Positions 1 through 7,901 of a stretch of 64,000 nt of DNA are shown here, one piece after another. A program made the position numbers and the translations under genes. Within the stretch, counting starts at the first letter, position 1; the number at the start of each line of letters is the position of its first letter. The notes below the pieces were generated by a model. That model was not told the DNA's origin, searched no databases, and saw nothing but the letters and a program-made list of their open reading frames with translations. Origin of the DNA: JALCRY01 sp050946575 (GTDB taxonomy: Bacteria; Bacillota; Clostridia; Peptostreptococcales; Anaerovoracaceae); the NCBI GenBank assembly GCA_050946575.1, contig JBMNVB010000003.1:1-64000 (forward strand). The letters are read 5' to 3'.

Positions 1-254
1 TGAAGAAGGAAGAGGGCGGAAGACACACGCCGTTCTTCAACGGATACAGACCGCAGTTCTATTTCAGGACGACGGACGTAACGGGCGACCTGAAGCTGCC
101 TGAAGGCACAGAGATGTGCATGCCGGGAGACAACGTAGTGATGGAGATCAAGCTGATCACGCCGATCGCGATAGAAGAAGGACTGAGATTCGCTATCAGA
201 GAAGGCGGAAGGACAGTAGGATCGGGAGTCGTTACGGAGATCCTGGACGACTAA
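1..254 (+). CDS. tuf: Elongation factor Tu, C-terminal fragment (5' end outside window)
   Basis: The reading frame enters at base 3 and ends with TAA at 252-254. The 83 visible residues contain HTPFFNGYRPQFYFRTTDVT and later MPGDNVVMEIKLITPIA, which are signature stretches of EF-Tu domain 3. It ends in EILDD. EF-Tu delivers aminoacyl-tRNA to the ribosome in the cytoplasm. Only the last fifth of the gene is visible, so nothing can be said about its promoter or copy number. An intrinsic terminator follows 40 bp after the stop, making this the last gene of its transcription unit. Confidence 0.97.
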   Translation, partial: KKEEGGRHTPFFNGYRPQFYFRTTDVTGDLKLPEGTEMCMPGDNVVMEIKLITPIAIEEGLRFAIREGGRTVGSGVVTEILDD

Positions 255-292
255 GAGAGAAGATCAGAAACTGATCTTAAGAAGCGAAAAGG

Positions 293-318
293 GCGGAGCG
301 CACATGCGCTCCGCTTTT
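293..318 (+). terminator. Intrinsic terminator after tuf
   Basis: A 10-bp perfect stem (GCGGAGCGCA / TGCGCTCCGC) with a two-base loop is followed by TTTT. It lies between the tuf stop and the next promoter region. Confidence 0.85.
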
Positions 319-454
319 GGATTGAGACAAGCCGGCGCACTGCGGCACGCCGCCTGAGATATAACTGGTATAATGCGCATTGATTCGCTATAATAAATAT
401 GTCTGAAAAAAGTCAGATTCTTACCGATAATATGAAAGACAATCGAGGTGCAAT

Positions 455-2137
455 ATGAAGATCAAGTTCTGCGGCGCTGCTGTGAGTGTGACCGGCAGCT
501 GCCATCTGATTACCAGCGGGTCGCATCAGATCCTTCTGGACTGCGGGCAGTTCCAGGGAGGCAAGGCGCAGGAGGCGCTGAACTATGAGGAGTTCCCGTT
601 TGATCCGGCGGAAATCGAGTGCGTAGTGCTGAGTCACGCGCACATAGACCATTGCGGCAGGCTGCCGCTGCTTATCAAGAAAGGGTTCAAGGGGAAGATC
701 TATTGCACCGAGGCGACGGCGGATCTTCTGGAAGTAATGCTGAAGGACAGCGGATACATCCACGAGAAGGAAGCGGAATGGCAGAACAGGAAGAACACGC
801 GCGCCGGGCGGCCGCTCGTCGAGCCGCTGTACACATTCGAAGATGCGGTCGATACACTGAATTACGTTTCGCCGGTACTGTACGATCAGCTTGTGGATCT
901 GAACGACGACATGAAGATCGTCTTCAATGATGCGGGCCATATCCTCGGTTCCGCGATCATAGAGCTCTGGGTCGAGGAAGACGGGAAAGTCACGAAGACC
1001 GTATTCTCCGGGGACCTCGGTGCGAGCGGAAGGCCGATACTGCGCGATCCGACGATCATAAAGAAGGCCGACTACGTCATCATGGAAACGACGTACGGCG
1101 ACAGGCTCCATCCGGAAAGCAAGGGCGATATAGAAAAGCTCATCGATATTATCATCAGGACGAAGAAGCGCGGCGGTACGGTCGTGATCCCTTCGTTCGC
1201 GGTCGGCAGGACGCAGGAGCTCCTGTATCAGCTCAACAGATTCTATGAGCAGTCGAGCGGCGAATACCGCAGGGAACTTTCCGATCTGAAGGTCTATGTC
1301 GACAGCCCGATGGCGACGAACGCGACTGACGTTTTCAGGCGCAATGTCGACGTCTTCAACGATGAGACGAAAGCGTACATTCTGAAAGGCGACGATCCGC
1401 TCGATTTCCCGGGACTGAAATTCACGAGGACGACGGAAGAATCCCGGGCGCTGAATATGGACAGGACGCCGAAGATTATCATCTCAGCGAGCGGCATGTG
1501 CGAAGCCGGCAGGATCAGGCATCATCTCAAGCACAATCTGTGGGATCCGCGCGCTTCGATCGTGTTTGTCGGATATCAGGCGGTGGGCACACTGGGACGC
1601 AACCTGCTCGAAGGCGTGAAGGATGTCACGCTGTTCGGCGAAAGGGTCCATGTCAATGCGGAGATATGCAATCTTCAGGGTTTTTCGGGCCACGCGGACA
1701 GGGACGGTCTGCTTGACTGGCTGCATGGATTCCAGGCCCCGCCGCAGCAGATATTCCTCGTCCACGGAGAGGCCGAGGCCAAGGAGGCATTCGCGCAGAC
1801 GGTCAGAGATGAGATCGGATACGATCCGACAGTGGTTCACGAGGTCTCCGAGTTCGAGCTCGAGAACGGGACGTGCGTCAGCAGAGCGGAGGCGGAAGCC
1901 GAAGTCATGGACGAAGAGACTGTCGAGGATCTCAGGAAAAAGGTCGCGGACGTTCACGATCAGATCGAAAAGATCCTGTACGAGACGAGGCTGCTCGTCG
2001 GGCAGGAGGTTTCACCTGAGCAGTTCACCAGGATAAATAACGTAGTAAGGAATCTCGAGAGGGATTCGCTGCAGCTCGGGGCCGCGGTCATAGAGCCGTG
2101 CGATGAAGAGCCGGAAGAAGTCACGAGGAAAGTTTAG
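455..2137 (+). CDS. MBL-fold beta-CASP metallo-hydrolase (predicted ribonuclease, YSH1-like)
   Basis: 560 aa. The metallo-beta-lactamase signature HAHIDH is at residues 61-66, with further metal ligands H162 (DAGHILGSA) and D187 (FSGDLG). The central part carries beta-CASP features: VVIPSFAVGRTQELL, then GFSGHADRDGLLDWL and the LVHGE histidine motif. These belong to the COG1236 family of RNA-processing exo/endonucleases, which act on RNA in the cytoplasm. Beyond the catalytic core is a tail of about 80 residues rich in Glu, Lys and Arg, probably helical, which may mediate oligomerisation or partner binding. The start follows a GAGG ribosome site. The substrate is not deducible from sequence. 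A small Dabb gene follows 9 bp downstream and is probably co-transcribed. Confidence 0.9.
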   Translation: MKIKFCGAAVSVTGSCHLITSGSHQILLDCGQFQGGKAQEALNYEEFPFDPAEIECVVLSHAHIDHCGRLPLLIKKGFKGKIYCTEATADLLEVMLKDSGYIHEKEAEWQNRKNTRAGRPLVEPLYTFEDAVDTLNYVSPVLYDQLVDLNDDMKIVFNDAGHILGSAIIELWVEEDGKVTKTVFSGDLGASGRPILRDPTIIKKADYVIMETTYGDRLHPESKGDIEKLIDIIIRTKKRGGTVVIPSFAVGRTQELLYQLNRFYEQSSGEYRRELSDLKVYVDSPMATNATDVFRRNVDVFNDETKAYILKGDDPLDFPGLKFTRTTEESRALNMDRTPKIIISASGMCEAGRIRHHLKHNLWDPRASIVFVGYQAVGTLGRNLLEGVKDVTLFGERVHVNAEICNLQGFSGHADRDGLLDWLHGFQAPPQQIFLVHGEAEAKEAFAQTVRDEIGYDPTVVHEVSEFELENGTCVSRAEAEAEVMDEETVEDLRKKVADVHDQIEKILYETRLLVGQEVSPEQFTRINNVVRNLERDSLQLGAAVIEPCDEEPEEVTRKV

Positions 2138-2146
2138 GAGGCGGCA

Positions 2147-2449
2147 ATGGTCAGACATATCGTAATGTGGAAATTCAGAGATGACGTTCCCGAGGAGACG
2201 AGAGCCGGTCTGCGGGCGGAGCTGCCGGACCTGTTCGGGAGTCTGGTAGGAAAAGTGCCGGGTCTTCTGAAGGTGGAATTCGTGTCGTATCCGCTCGGAT
2301 CGAGCACGCATGATATGGCTCTCATAACAGAGCATGACAGCATTGATTCGAAAAACGCGTACGCGGATCATCCCGCGCACCTTGAAGTCGCGAATAATAA
2401 AGTGCGCCCGTTCACAACGGAGCGGGCGGCGCTTGACTATGAGATATAG
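2147..2449 (+). CDS. Dabb-family (stress-responsive alpha/beta barrel) protein
   Basis: 100 aa. It opens with MVRHIVMWKFRDDVPEE, the characteristic first strand and helix of Dabb proteins (dimeric ferredoxin-like alpha/beta barrels), and keeps the family pattern of a late DHPAHLEVANNKVRPF segment. Known relatives range from plant stress proteins to cyclases and bacterial proteins of unknown role, so the family does not fix a reaction. A GGAGG site lies just before the ATG. Position immediately after the beta-CASP gene suggests one operon. Confidence 0.85.
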   Translation: MVRHIVMWKFRDDVPEETRAGLRAELPDLFGSLVGKVPGLLKVEFVSYPLGSSTHDMALITEHDSIDSKNAYADHPAHLEVANNKVRPFTTERAALDYEI

Positions 2450-2473
2450 TTAATATCGTCAGCTGTTTGATTT

Positions 2474-2535
2474 GCCGCGCGATCGCGCGGAAGGCGGCGC
2501 GCCCCGGATGCCCGGGACGCTGCCGCTCTTTTTTT
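2474..2535 (+). terminator. Probable terminator of the 455-2449 operon
   Basis: A GC-rich segment holds the palindrome CCGCGCGATCGCGCGG and a second imperfect hairpin (GCGGC ... GCCGC) followed by an uninterrupted T tract at about 2529-2535. It stops plus-strand transcription just before the convergent cysK gene. The exact folding is uncertain. Confidence 0.6.
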
Positions 2536-3457
2536 ATCCGTAGATGCCGGTCGAAAGATATCGGTCTCCGGAATCGGCGAGAAGGGCGACGATGTTCTTT
2601 CCCTCTTCGCGCTTTGCGATCTGGATCCCGGCCCAGATGTTCGCGCCGGATGAGATGCCTACAAGAAGGCCTTCGAGCTTTCCGAATTCGCCGGCGATCC
2701 TGACGGCGTCCTTGTCGGAAATGTCCATTACTTCGTCGTATATCGTCTGATCGAGTACGTCCGGGATGAATCCGTCGCCGATGCCCTGGATCATGTGCGG
2801 GCCGGATTTTCCTTTGGTGAGGAGCGGCGCCTCGGCCGGCTCGACCGCTATGATCTTCGTGCCGGGGTCCTTCGATTTCAGATAGCGTCCCGTACCGGTC
2901 AGCGTTCCGCCGGTGCCGATGCCCGCGATGAAATAGCTGACGCGTCCGCTAAGATCCCTGAAAATCTCGGGGCCGGTGGTCTCCTCGTGCGCTTTCGGGT
3001 TCGACGCATTTCCGAACTGATCGGGTATGAACGACGGCGTGATCTCCTTATGCAGTTCCTGCGCCTTCGCGATGGCGCCCGGCACATCATCCGCACCGTC
3101 CGTCAGGACGAGCTCCGCGCCGTAGGCCTGCATGAGCTGGCGGCGCTCCACGGACATCGTATCCGGCATCACGATGATGACGCGGTAGCCCTTGGTCGCT
3201 GCCGCCGCGGCGAGCGCGATGCCGGTGTTTCCGGACGTCGGCTCGATGATCGTTGTTCCGGGCTTCAGTTTTCCCGCGGCCTCGGCGTCCTCGATCATTT
3301 TCTTCGCGATCCTGTCCTTTGTGGAACCGGCCGGATTGAAAAGCTCCAGCTTTCCGTAAAGCTTCGATTTCAGTCCGTATTTTTCTTCGATATGTGTAAG
3401 CTCAAGTAAAGGTGTATTGCCGACGAGCTGGTCGGCCGATGTATAGATTTTTCCCAT
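2534..3457 (-). CDS. cysK: Cysteine synthase (O-acetylserine sulfhydrylase)
   Basis: 307 aa from the chosen start. It makes L-cysteine from O-acetylserine and sulfide, with pyridoxal phosphate. The PLP lysine lies in NPAGSTKDRIAKKM; the substrate loop is PTSGNTGIALA and the phosphate loop is GIGTGGTLTGTGRYL. An in-frame ATG exists six codons upstream, but the start at 3457 (MGKIYTSADQLVGNTP) is preferred. It has an AAGGAG site at the right distance and matches the usual CysK N-terminus. No serine acetyltransferase gene is adjacent. The 5' region contains a separate small ORF ending in four cysteine codons and a stem that overlaps it, so expression is probably tuned by cysteine supply. Confidence 0.95.
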   Translation of the reverse strand: MGKIYTSADQLVGNTPLLELTHIEEKYGLKSKLYGKLELFNPAGSTKDRIAKKMIEDAEAAGKLKPGTTIIEPTSGNTGIALAAAAATKGYRVIIVMPDTMSVERRQLMQAYGAELVLTDGADDVPGAIAKAQELHKEITPSFIPDQFGNASNPKAHEETTGPEIFRDLSGRVSYFIAGIGTGGTLTGTGRYLKSKDPGTKIIAVEPAEAPLLTKGKSGPHMIQGIGDGFIPDVLDQTIYDEVMDISDKDAVRIAGEFGKLEGLLVGISSGANIWAGIQIAKREEGKNIVALLADSGDRYLSTGIYG

Positions 3458-3477
3458 TAAAAAACTCCTTGTCATAA

Positions 3478-3524
3478 CTGTCAGTAATAATTTATCGCAT
3501 CAAAAAATCAGGCTTTACTAACAG
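3478..3524 (-). promoter_or_regulatory. Stem-loop overlapping the Cys codons of the cysK leader
   Basis: On the minus strand CTGTTAGTAA (3515-3524) can pair with TTACTGACAG (3478-3487) to give a 10-bp stem containing one G-U pair. The 5' arm includes the last cysteine codon and the stop codon of the leader ORF. The 3' arm lies about 10 bases before the cysK ribosome site. A ribosome waiting at the cysteine codons or at the stop would hide the 5' arm. No U-tract follows the stem, so control of translation initiation is more likely than classical termination. Confidence 0.5.
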
Positions 3525-3601
3525 CAACAACAAAGAGCAGTATTTCCGAGGCCGCGCAGGGCAACTATTCGTTTTGCGGCTCTCGTATATTTAGGATCCA
3601 T
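3518..3601 (-). CDS. Cysteine-rich leader peptide upstream of cysK
   Basis: 27-codon ORF: it begins MDPKYTRAAKRIVALRGLG and ends NTALCCCC followed by TAG, so its last four sense codons are TGT TGT TGC TGT. An AGGAGG ribosome site sits about 10 bases before the ATG. A good promoter lies just upstream, and cysK starts 60 bases after the stop on the same strand. Runs of codons for a pathway end-product are the hallmark of attenuation leader peptides (as in trp and his leaders). A cysteine version controlling cysK is the simplest reading. The gene is too short for usual ORF callers. Function is inferred from position and composition; I know no named family for it. Confidence 0.7.
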   Translation of the reverse strand: MDPKYTRAAKRIVALRGLGNTALCCCC

Positions 3602-3633
3602 GCCTCGGTGGCCTCCTTTCTGTCTTGATGGTT

Positions 3634-3664
3634 AATATACTAACACAAAAATTACAACTGTCAA
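3634..3664 (-). promoter_or_regulatory. Promoter of the leader-cysK transcript
   Basis: On the minus strand TTGACA (3659-3664) is followed after 16 bases by TAGTAT, or after 19 by TATATT. The leader ATG is about 35 bases further on. Confidence 0.7.
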
Positions 3665-3729
3665 CAGGAATTTTTTTCGTAATGTAAACAAAAAAACTTT
3701 TTACAACTATACCACGCGGAAAACCTGTA

Positions 3730-4245
3730 TTACAGGATGAACCCTCTGTCCTTCAGCTGCTTTTTTATTTCGCGGAACGTCCTTTCGTCGCGGCAGCCGA
3801 TCCTGTGGGTGTGGATGCCCCCAGTAAGATCCGACAGCAGCAATGCCCTGTTTTCCTGCATCTGTTCCGCGAATTTGTCGACGTCCAGTCTCGACGAAAG
3901 CGCGAGCGGACCCGAAAGCTGTCCGTATACCGGATGCTCGATCGTGACATCGATCGCCGTGCCGCCGCAGTCGACGATCGTATACAGTTCCTCGACTGTG
4001 CGCTCAGCTTCATGCCTGACCGCGACGGTACCGACGTAGCCGTATTCCCCCGCAATGTCACTTCCGAGCACATAGCCGCGCGGCGTGGCCATGATCTGTT
4101 CACCTTCCGCACGCAGTATCGCGACGTCCCCGACAATGATCTGCCTGCTGACATCGAGTTCACGCGCAAGAGCCGACGCGCTCGTCGGCCCGTCCGCCGT
4201 TTTCAGTTTAGCAAGTATCTTGTTTCTTCTTTCTTCAGGTTTCAT
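3730..4245 (-). CDS. niaR: NiaR-type niacin-responsive transcriptional repressor
   Basis: 171 aa. An N-terminal winged helix (about residues 5-60, with ALARELDVSRQIIVGDVAILR) is joined to a 3H domain containing the histidines in IEHPVYGQL and GGIHTHRIGC. In known NiaR/YrxA proteins the 3H domain binds nicotinic acid together with a metal ion, and the protein represses NAD synthesis and niacin uptake genes. The start at 4245 (MKPEERRNKILAKL) has a GGAGG site; an upstream in-frame ATG has none. It is divergent from a permease gene, and the shared 190-bp region has an inverted repeat over the permease -35 box. Confidence 0.9.
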   Translation of the reverse strand: MKPEERRNKILAKLKTADGPTSASALARELDVSRQIIVGDVAILRAEGEQIMATPRGYVLGSDIAGEYGYVGTVAVRHEAERTVEELYTIVDCGGTAIDVTIEHPVYGQLSGPLALSSRLDVDKFAEQMQENRALLLSDLTGGIHTHRIGCRDERTFREIKKQLKDRGFIL

Positions 4246-4325
4246 GCCGCTCCTCCGCGCGTTGAAATATTTTATGGAAATAATTTTACCACAATGAAGG
4301 CGGCAGGTCACGGGGAAACGGAAAT

Positions 4326-4360
4326 ATGTCTTGACACCTGACATGACGGGGCTGTATAAT
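4326..4360 (+). promoter_or_regulatory. Permease promoter with overlapping inverted repeat (candidate NiaR operator)
   Basis: TTGACA (4331-4336) and TATAAT (4355-4360) are both perfect, with 18 bp between. ATGTC (4326-4330) and GACAT (4340-4344) form an inverted repeat around the -35 box, so a repressor bound there would block polymerase. The adjacent divergent niaR makes it the obvious candidate. The octamer ATCAATGC overlaps the end of the -10 box. Confidence 0.6.
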
Positions 4361-4438
4361 CAATGCGTTATACTGCTGTGAGATGCGCCCCGGTGCGCAA
4401 GTGCAGGTCCGCACCTGAGTTGTGAAAGAGGTAATGAA

Positions 4439-5530
4439 ATGGAAAGCAATACTGGCGCCGCTGCGCCGAAGGAAAGTTTTTTCAAGCGCAAGGACATAGA
4501 GATCAGTTTCAAGCGCTATGTCCAGGATGCGCTGTCCGCGATGGCGCTCGGCCTGTTTGCATCGCTGCTTATCGGTCTGATACTGAAGACGCTCGGAGAG
4601 CAGGTCGCGAACCTGGCGGGGCAGAGCCTCGTGACAGATTTCCTCATTGAAGTCGGCGGGTTCACTATGGGGTCCGGAGTGATGGGCGCCGCTATAGGCG
4701 TTGCTGTCGCTCAGGCGCTCAAGGCGCCGCCGCTTGTCCTTTATTCATGCGTCGCTGTCGGCGCTCTCGGTGCGACGGTGACGGGATTCGGGATCCCCGT
4801 AGCGGGCGGCCCGGCGGGCGCGTTCATCGCCGTGGCGGTCGGATGCGAATTCGGGAAGATGGTCTCGAAAGAAACAAAAGTCGACATCATAGTTACCCCC
4901 GCGGTCACGATACTCGCCGGAGGGCTGGCCGCGAAGCTCGCGGGACCGTTCATGGGATGGTGCCTTTATGAGATCGGAAAATCCGTAATGGCGGCGACGG
5001 AATGGCAGCCGTTCTGGTTCGGCATCTTCGTAGCGGTCGTGGTCGGGCTTGTTCTTACGGCTCCGATATCCAGCGCCGCGCTGTGCATCATGATGTCGCT
5101 GTCGGGACTTGCCGCGGGAGCAGCTACAGCAGGCTGCTGCGCGCAGATGGTCGGATTCGCCGTTATCAGTTACAGGGAAAACGGTGTGGGCGGACTCGTC
5201 GCTCAGGGCATAGGTACATCGATGCTGCAGGTGTCGAATATAGTAAAGAATCCGTGGATACTGCTGCCGCCGACTCTGGCCGGTGCTATCTGCGGACCGA
5301 TCAGCACGTGCCTGTTCAAGATGACTAACATCCCGGCCGGCGCCGGCATGGGTACGTCGGGGCTCGTCGGCCAGATAGGGACGTTCACATCCATGGGCTT
5401 CACCCTGCCGGTACTCGGGCAGGTGCTGCTTGTCCAGATAGCTCTCCCGGCGCTGCTTTCGTACCTGATCTATCTGCCGATGAAACGCGGCGGCCTGATA
5501 AAGGACGGAGATCTGAAGCTGGATCTGTAG
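4439..5530 (+). CDS. PTS EIIC_2-like membrane permease
   Basis: 363 aa, strongly hydrophobic with about nine or ten predicted membrane segments, Gly- and Ala-rich (GGFTMGSGVMGAAIGVAVAQ, GIPVAGGPAGAFIAVAVGCE, GAGMGTSGLVGQIGTFTSMG). The N-terminal stretch FKRKDIEISFKRYVQDALSA is typical of the PF13303 family. That family is annotated as a PTS IIC subunit, but its members usually stand alone without IIA or IIB partners, as here. The true substrate of the family is not settled. Position opposite niaR, with an inverted repeat on its promoter, raises the possibility of niacin or a precursor as substrate; that is inference only. A GAGG site precedes the ATG. Confidence 0.8.
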   Translation: MESNTGAAAPKESFFKRKDIEISFKRYVQDALSAMALGLFASLLIGLILKTLGEQVANLAGQSLVTDFLIEVGGFTMGSGVMGAAIGVAVAQALKAPPLVLYSCVAVGALGATVTGFGIPVAGGPAGAFIAVAVGCEFGKMVSKETKVDIIVTPAVTILAGGLAAKLAGPFMGWCLYEIGKSVMAATEWQPFWFGIFVAVVVGLVLTAPISSAALCIMMSLSGLAAGAATAGCCAQMVGFAVISYRENGVGGLVAQGIGTSMLQVSNIVKNPWILLPPTLAGAICGPISTCLFKMTNIPAGAGMGTSGLVGQIGTFTSMGFTLPVLGQVLLVQIALPALLSYLIYLPMKRGGLIKDGDLKLDL

Positions 5531-5597
5531 CCGCACGGAGATGCGGGCGCGGAACAGCTCCATGGAAATACGGAAATGCTTAGTGAAACAATAAATG

Positions 5598-5638
5598 AAA
5601 AAGGCTGCTGCGGGGCGGGACCCCGGAGCAGCCTTTTT
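5598..5638. terminator. Bidirectional terminator between convergent genes
   Basis: AAAAAGGCTGCT pairs perfectly with AGCAGCCTTTTT around a GC-rich loop. It gives an A-tract/T-tract hairpin that works in both directions for the permease gene and the DUF368 gene. Confidence 0.95.
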
Positions 5639-5654
5639 CACATTACTATATATG

Positions 5655-6554
5655 TTAAGCTTCGGTATGAGTGAGATCGTTATCTTTATTATTCAGTGTA
5701 TTCCTCATTTTCTCAAGCCCCAGCAGTATTCCCACTCCGGCAGCGCATCCGAGAATGCTGAATGTCTGCAGGCTGAGCGCGGGCACGGGATCTGCCAGCG
5801 TGGTCGGGCCCATGGATATCGCGTAGAAGGATCCGCACATCAGTCCGAGGATCAGATATATCATCTGGCTGCGATAGTTAGTGAGTGCGGCGCGTACAAG
5901 GCGGATGACCAGGATGATGCCCGCCAGGATGCCGATCGCGACAGCAGCAAGACCCGGCAGTGATGTAAGATCAAACTTCATTACCTGTCCGAGTGCGTAT
6001 ATGACAGGAAGATATGCACCTGCGATGAGGAGCACTGTCGATCCCGAGATCCCGGGGAGGATCATGGCCGAGATCGCTACCATTCCGACCAGTACGAGAT
6101 ATAAGAGATCCACAGGCTGAGTGCTCGTGAGATTCACTGCGCCGCCCGCACCTGAACGGAGCATTGTTATTCCTATAACGACCGCCGCTCCGATGACTGC
6201 GAACGGTATATTTTTAAGATGTCCGTTCAGCGACTCTTTTTCTTCTTTTATAATAAACGGTATCGATGCGGCGGTAAGGCCGATAAACAGCGAACTCATA
6301 AAATAGATGTTTTTCTGGAACAGACCGCTGAGCACGATGACGCAGCAGCCCATGCCGATTATCCAGCCCGCCCCGAGCCTGCACAGATAGCGGAAGGCGG
6401 TCTTTCTGATCTTCCCGCGTCCGTGAAACAGGTCGCTTATCGACGCTATCAGTTTGTCGTAAAAACCCATAATGAATGCGGCCGTGCTGCCCGATACTCC
6501 GGGCACGCTGTCCGCGATCGCCATGCACATCCCGTTTATTGCTGTAGTAATCAT
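5655..6554 (-). CDS. DUF368 membrane protein (PopT-type undecaprenyl-phosphate translocase family)
   Basis: 299 aa, about eight to nine membrane segments. The start is MITTAINGMCMAIADSVPGVSGSTAAFIMGFYD, in which DSVPGVSGSTAA is the family motif; it recurs in the second half as MILPGISGSTVLLIAG. This inverted duplication is typical of DUF368 proteins. Members of DUF368 have been shown to recycle undecaprenyl phosphate across the membrane for cell-wall synthesis, so the same role is likely. AGGAGG precedes the ATG. It is monocistronic, between a bidirectional terminator and the divergent envelope cluster. Confidence 0.88.
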   Translation of the reverse strand: MITTAINGMCMAIADSVPGVSGSTAAFIMGFYDKLIASISDLFHGRGKIRKTAFRYLCRLGAGWIIGMGCCVIVLSGLFQKNIYFMSSLFIGLTAASIPFIIKEEKESLNGHLKNIPFAVIGAAVVIGITMLRSGAGGAVNLTSTQPVDLLYLVLVGMVAISAMILPGISGSTVLLIAGAYLPVIYALGQVMKFDLTSLPGLAAVAIGILAGIILVIRLVRAALTNYRSQMIYLILGLMCGSFYAISMGPTTLADPVPALSLQTFSILGCAAGVGILLGLEKMRNTLNNKDNDLTHTEA

Positions 6555-6664
6555 TTTTCCCTCCTGGTTCGTTACATTGTACGGGGTCCGGCGCCTTCAT
6601 CAGGTGCTGTGGTGTCTTTTCCTTTTCCCCTGTACAAATGTTAGGCCCCGAATCTTACGCTCCC

Positions 6665-6693
6665 GTTAAACAGAGTTAAACAATAGATAAACA
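6665..6693 (+). promoter_or_regulatory. Triple direct repeat, distal box cluster upstream of 6822
   Basis: GTTAAACA at 6665, GTTAAACA at 6675 and GATAAACA at 6686 form three phased direct repeats (10 and 11 bp). They are the same heptamer core, in the opposite orientation, as the TGTTTAA/TGTTTAT boxes at 6758-6775. Such phasing is typical of OmpR/PhoB-family binding sites. Confidence 0.55.
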
Positions 6694-6757
6694 GGCGGAA
6701 ACGGCCATTCCGACGGCCCCGGGCCCCGTTTTATTGTTTTTTCTTATTTTGATTTCC

Positions 6758-6791
6758 TGTTTAAATATTGTTTATTTGCGGGCGATAACAT
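6758..6791 (+). promoter_or_regulatory. Predicted response-regulator boxes and -10 of the 6822 operon
   Basis: TGTTTAA (6759-6765) and TGTTTAT (6769-6775, about 11 bp apart) lie in the -35 region, followed after 10 bp by a -10-like TAACAT (6786-6791). The same spacing of box, 10 bp and -10 appears before the gene at 11984. The likely binder is the OmpR-family regulator encoded at 11201. Confidence 0.55.
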
Positions 6792-6821
6792 GATGTCAGA
6801 GCAGGAAGGGAGGGACCCGGA

Positions 6822-7901
6822 ATGAATGTAATGATAATAACAGGAGAATTCGGAAACGGACATGTTTCGGCCGCCAGGGCTCTGGAACAGAAACTTAAGA
6901 ATGCAGATGCTGAAAACGAAGTTGTCGTGATAGATATAGTGAGGCACCTGTTCCCGCGCGCATCAGCCGCAGTTTACGGGGTATTCGACAGCGTAGCCTC
7001 GCACTGCAGCGGGATATACAATATGATGAACCGCGTCGATGAGCATCAGCTGCATATGCCGATGAAGAGATGGTTCATAGAAAAATTCCGCGAGCTCATA
7101 GATACGTTCGAACCTGATCTGATGATCTCGACATGGCCCGTGGGCGCCAGGTACATTGGAGCGTTCAAGGACTGCACGGGCTGCGATATACCGTATATCA
7201 CATGCATCACAGACATCACGGCCCACAGCGAATGGCTGTCCGCATCCTCGGACGCCTATTTCGTGGGCGACATATCGATAAAGGGTGAACTTGCCCGGAA
7301 GGGCATCGATCCGGAAAAGATATATGTATCCGGGATCCCGGTAAGGAGCGAATTCAGCAGCCCCCGGGAAGTATCCGGAGCGGGTCCCGCGAAAGTAAAA
7401 AACATCCTTATAATGGGCGGCGGACTCGGGCTGATCCCCGGCGCCGATGAACTGCTCGACATACTTACGCGCGATGAGAATACAAGAGTGACTGTCATCA
7501 CGGGCAAAAATGAAAAACTGAAACGCAGGCTCGGGGAAAGATTCCCGTCGGCTGACGTGCGGGGATATGTCGATTCACCTGCGGAATGCATGAAGCGCGC
7601 CGACTGGATCATCACGAAGGCCGGCGGTATAACTACTTTCGAAGCGATAATGTCGGAGACGCCGATGCTGATCCTGCCGCCGTTCCTGGAACAGGAATCC
7701 GAGAATGCGGAATATATAGTAAGGCGCGGGCTCGGCGTGGTGCTGAGCGAAAGTCGGAGCGACTGGAGCTCGGAGATCCCCGGGCTGCTCGCGGACGATT
7801 CCGCGGCCGGTGAGATAACCGGCAACATGCGCGGTATAAAACGTGAAATAGAAAGAAACGATATCCAGGGAGTTATGGAGAGACTCGGGAGGACGGCATG
7901 A
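6822..7901 (+). CDS. MGDG-synthase/UgtP-like glycosyltransferase (glycolipid synthesis)
   Basis: 359 aa, GT-B fold of family GT28. The N-terminus MNVMIITGEFGNGHVSAARAL has the glycine loop and the GH(V/K)SAA pattern of diacylglycerol glycosyltransferases. The C-terminal half has the nucleotide-sugar region ILIMGGGLGLIPG and the acceptor loop TKAGGITTFEAIMSETPMLI. Such enzymes put galactose or glucose on diacylglycerol at the inner face of the membrane. It heads an overlapping operon with a NodB deacetylase and a flippase-like protein, suggesting synthesis and export of a modified envelope lipid. The start has a GGGAGGGAC site. Confidence 0.85.
   Translation: MNVMIITGEFGNGHVSAARALEQKLKNADAENEVVVIDIVRHLFPRASAAVYGVFDSVASHCSGIYNMMNRVDEHQLHMPMKRWFIEKFRELIDTFEPDLMISTWPVGARYIGAFKDCTGCDIPYITCITDITAHSEWLSASSDAYFVGDISIKGELARKGIDPEKIYVSGIPVRSEFSSPREVSGAGPAKVKNILIMGGGLGLIPGADELLDILTRDENTRVTVITGKNEKLKRRLGERFPSADVRGYVDSPAECMKRADWIITKAGGITTFEAIMSETPMLILPPFLEQESENAEYIVRRGLGVVLSESRSDWSSEIPGLLADDSAAGEITGNMRGIKREIERNDIQGVMERLGRTA

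Noticed and set aside
3476..3517. Classical intrinsic attenuator terminator between the Cys leader and cysK
   Set aside because: The stem is present but no T tract follows it, so termination is not supported; translational control is preferred.
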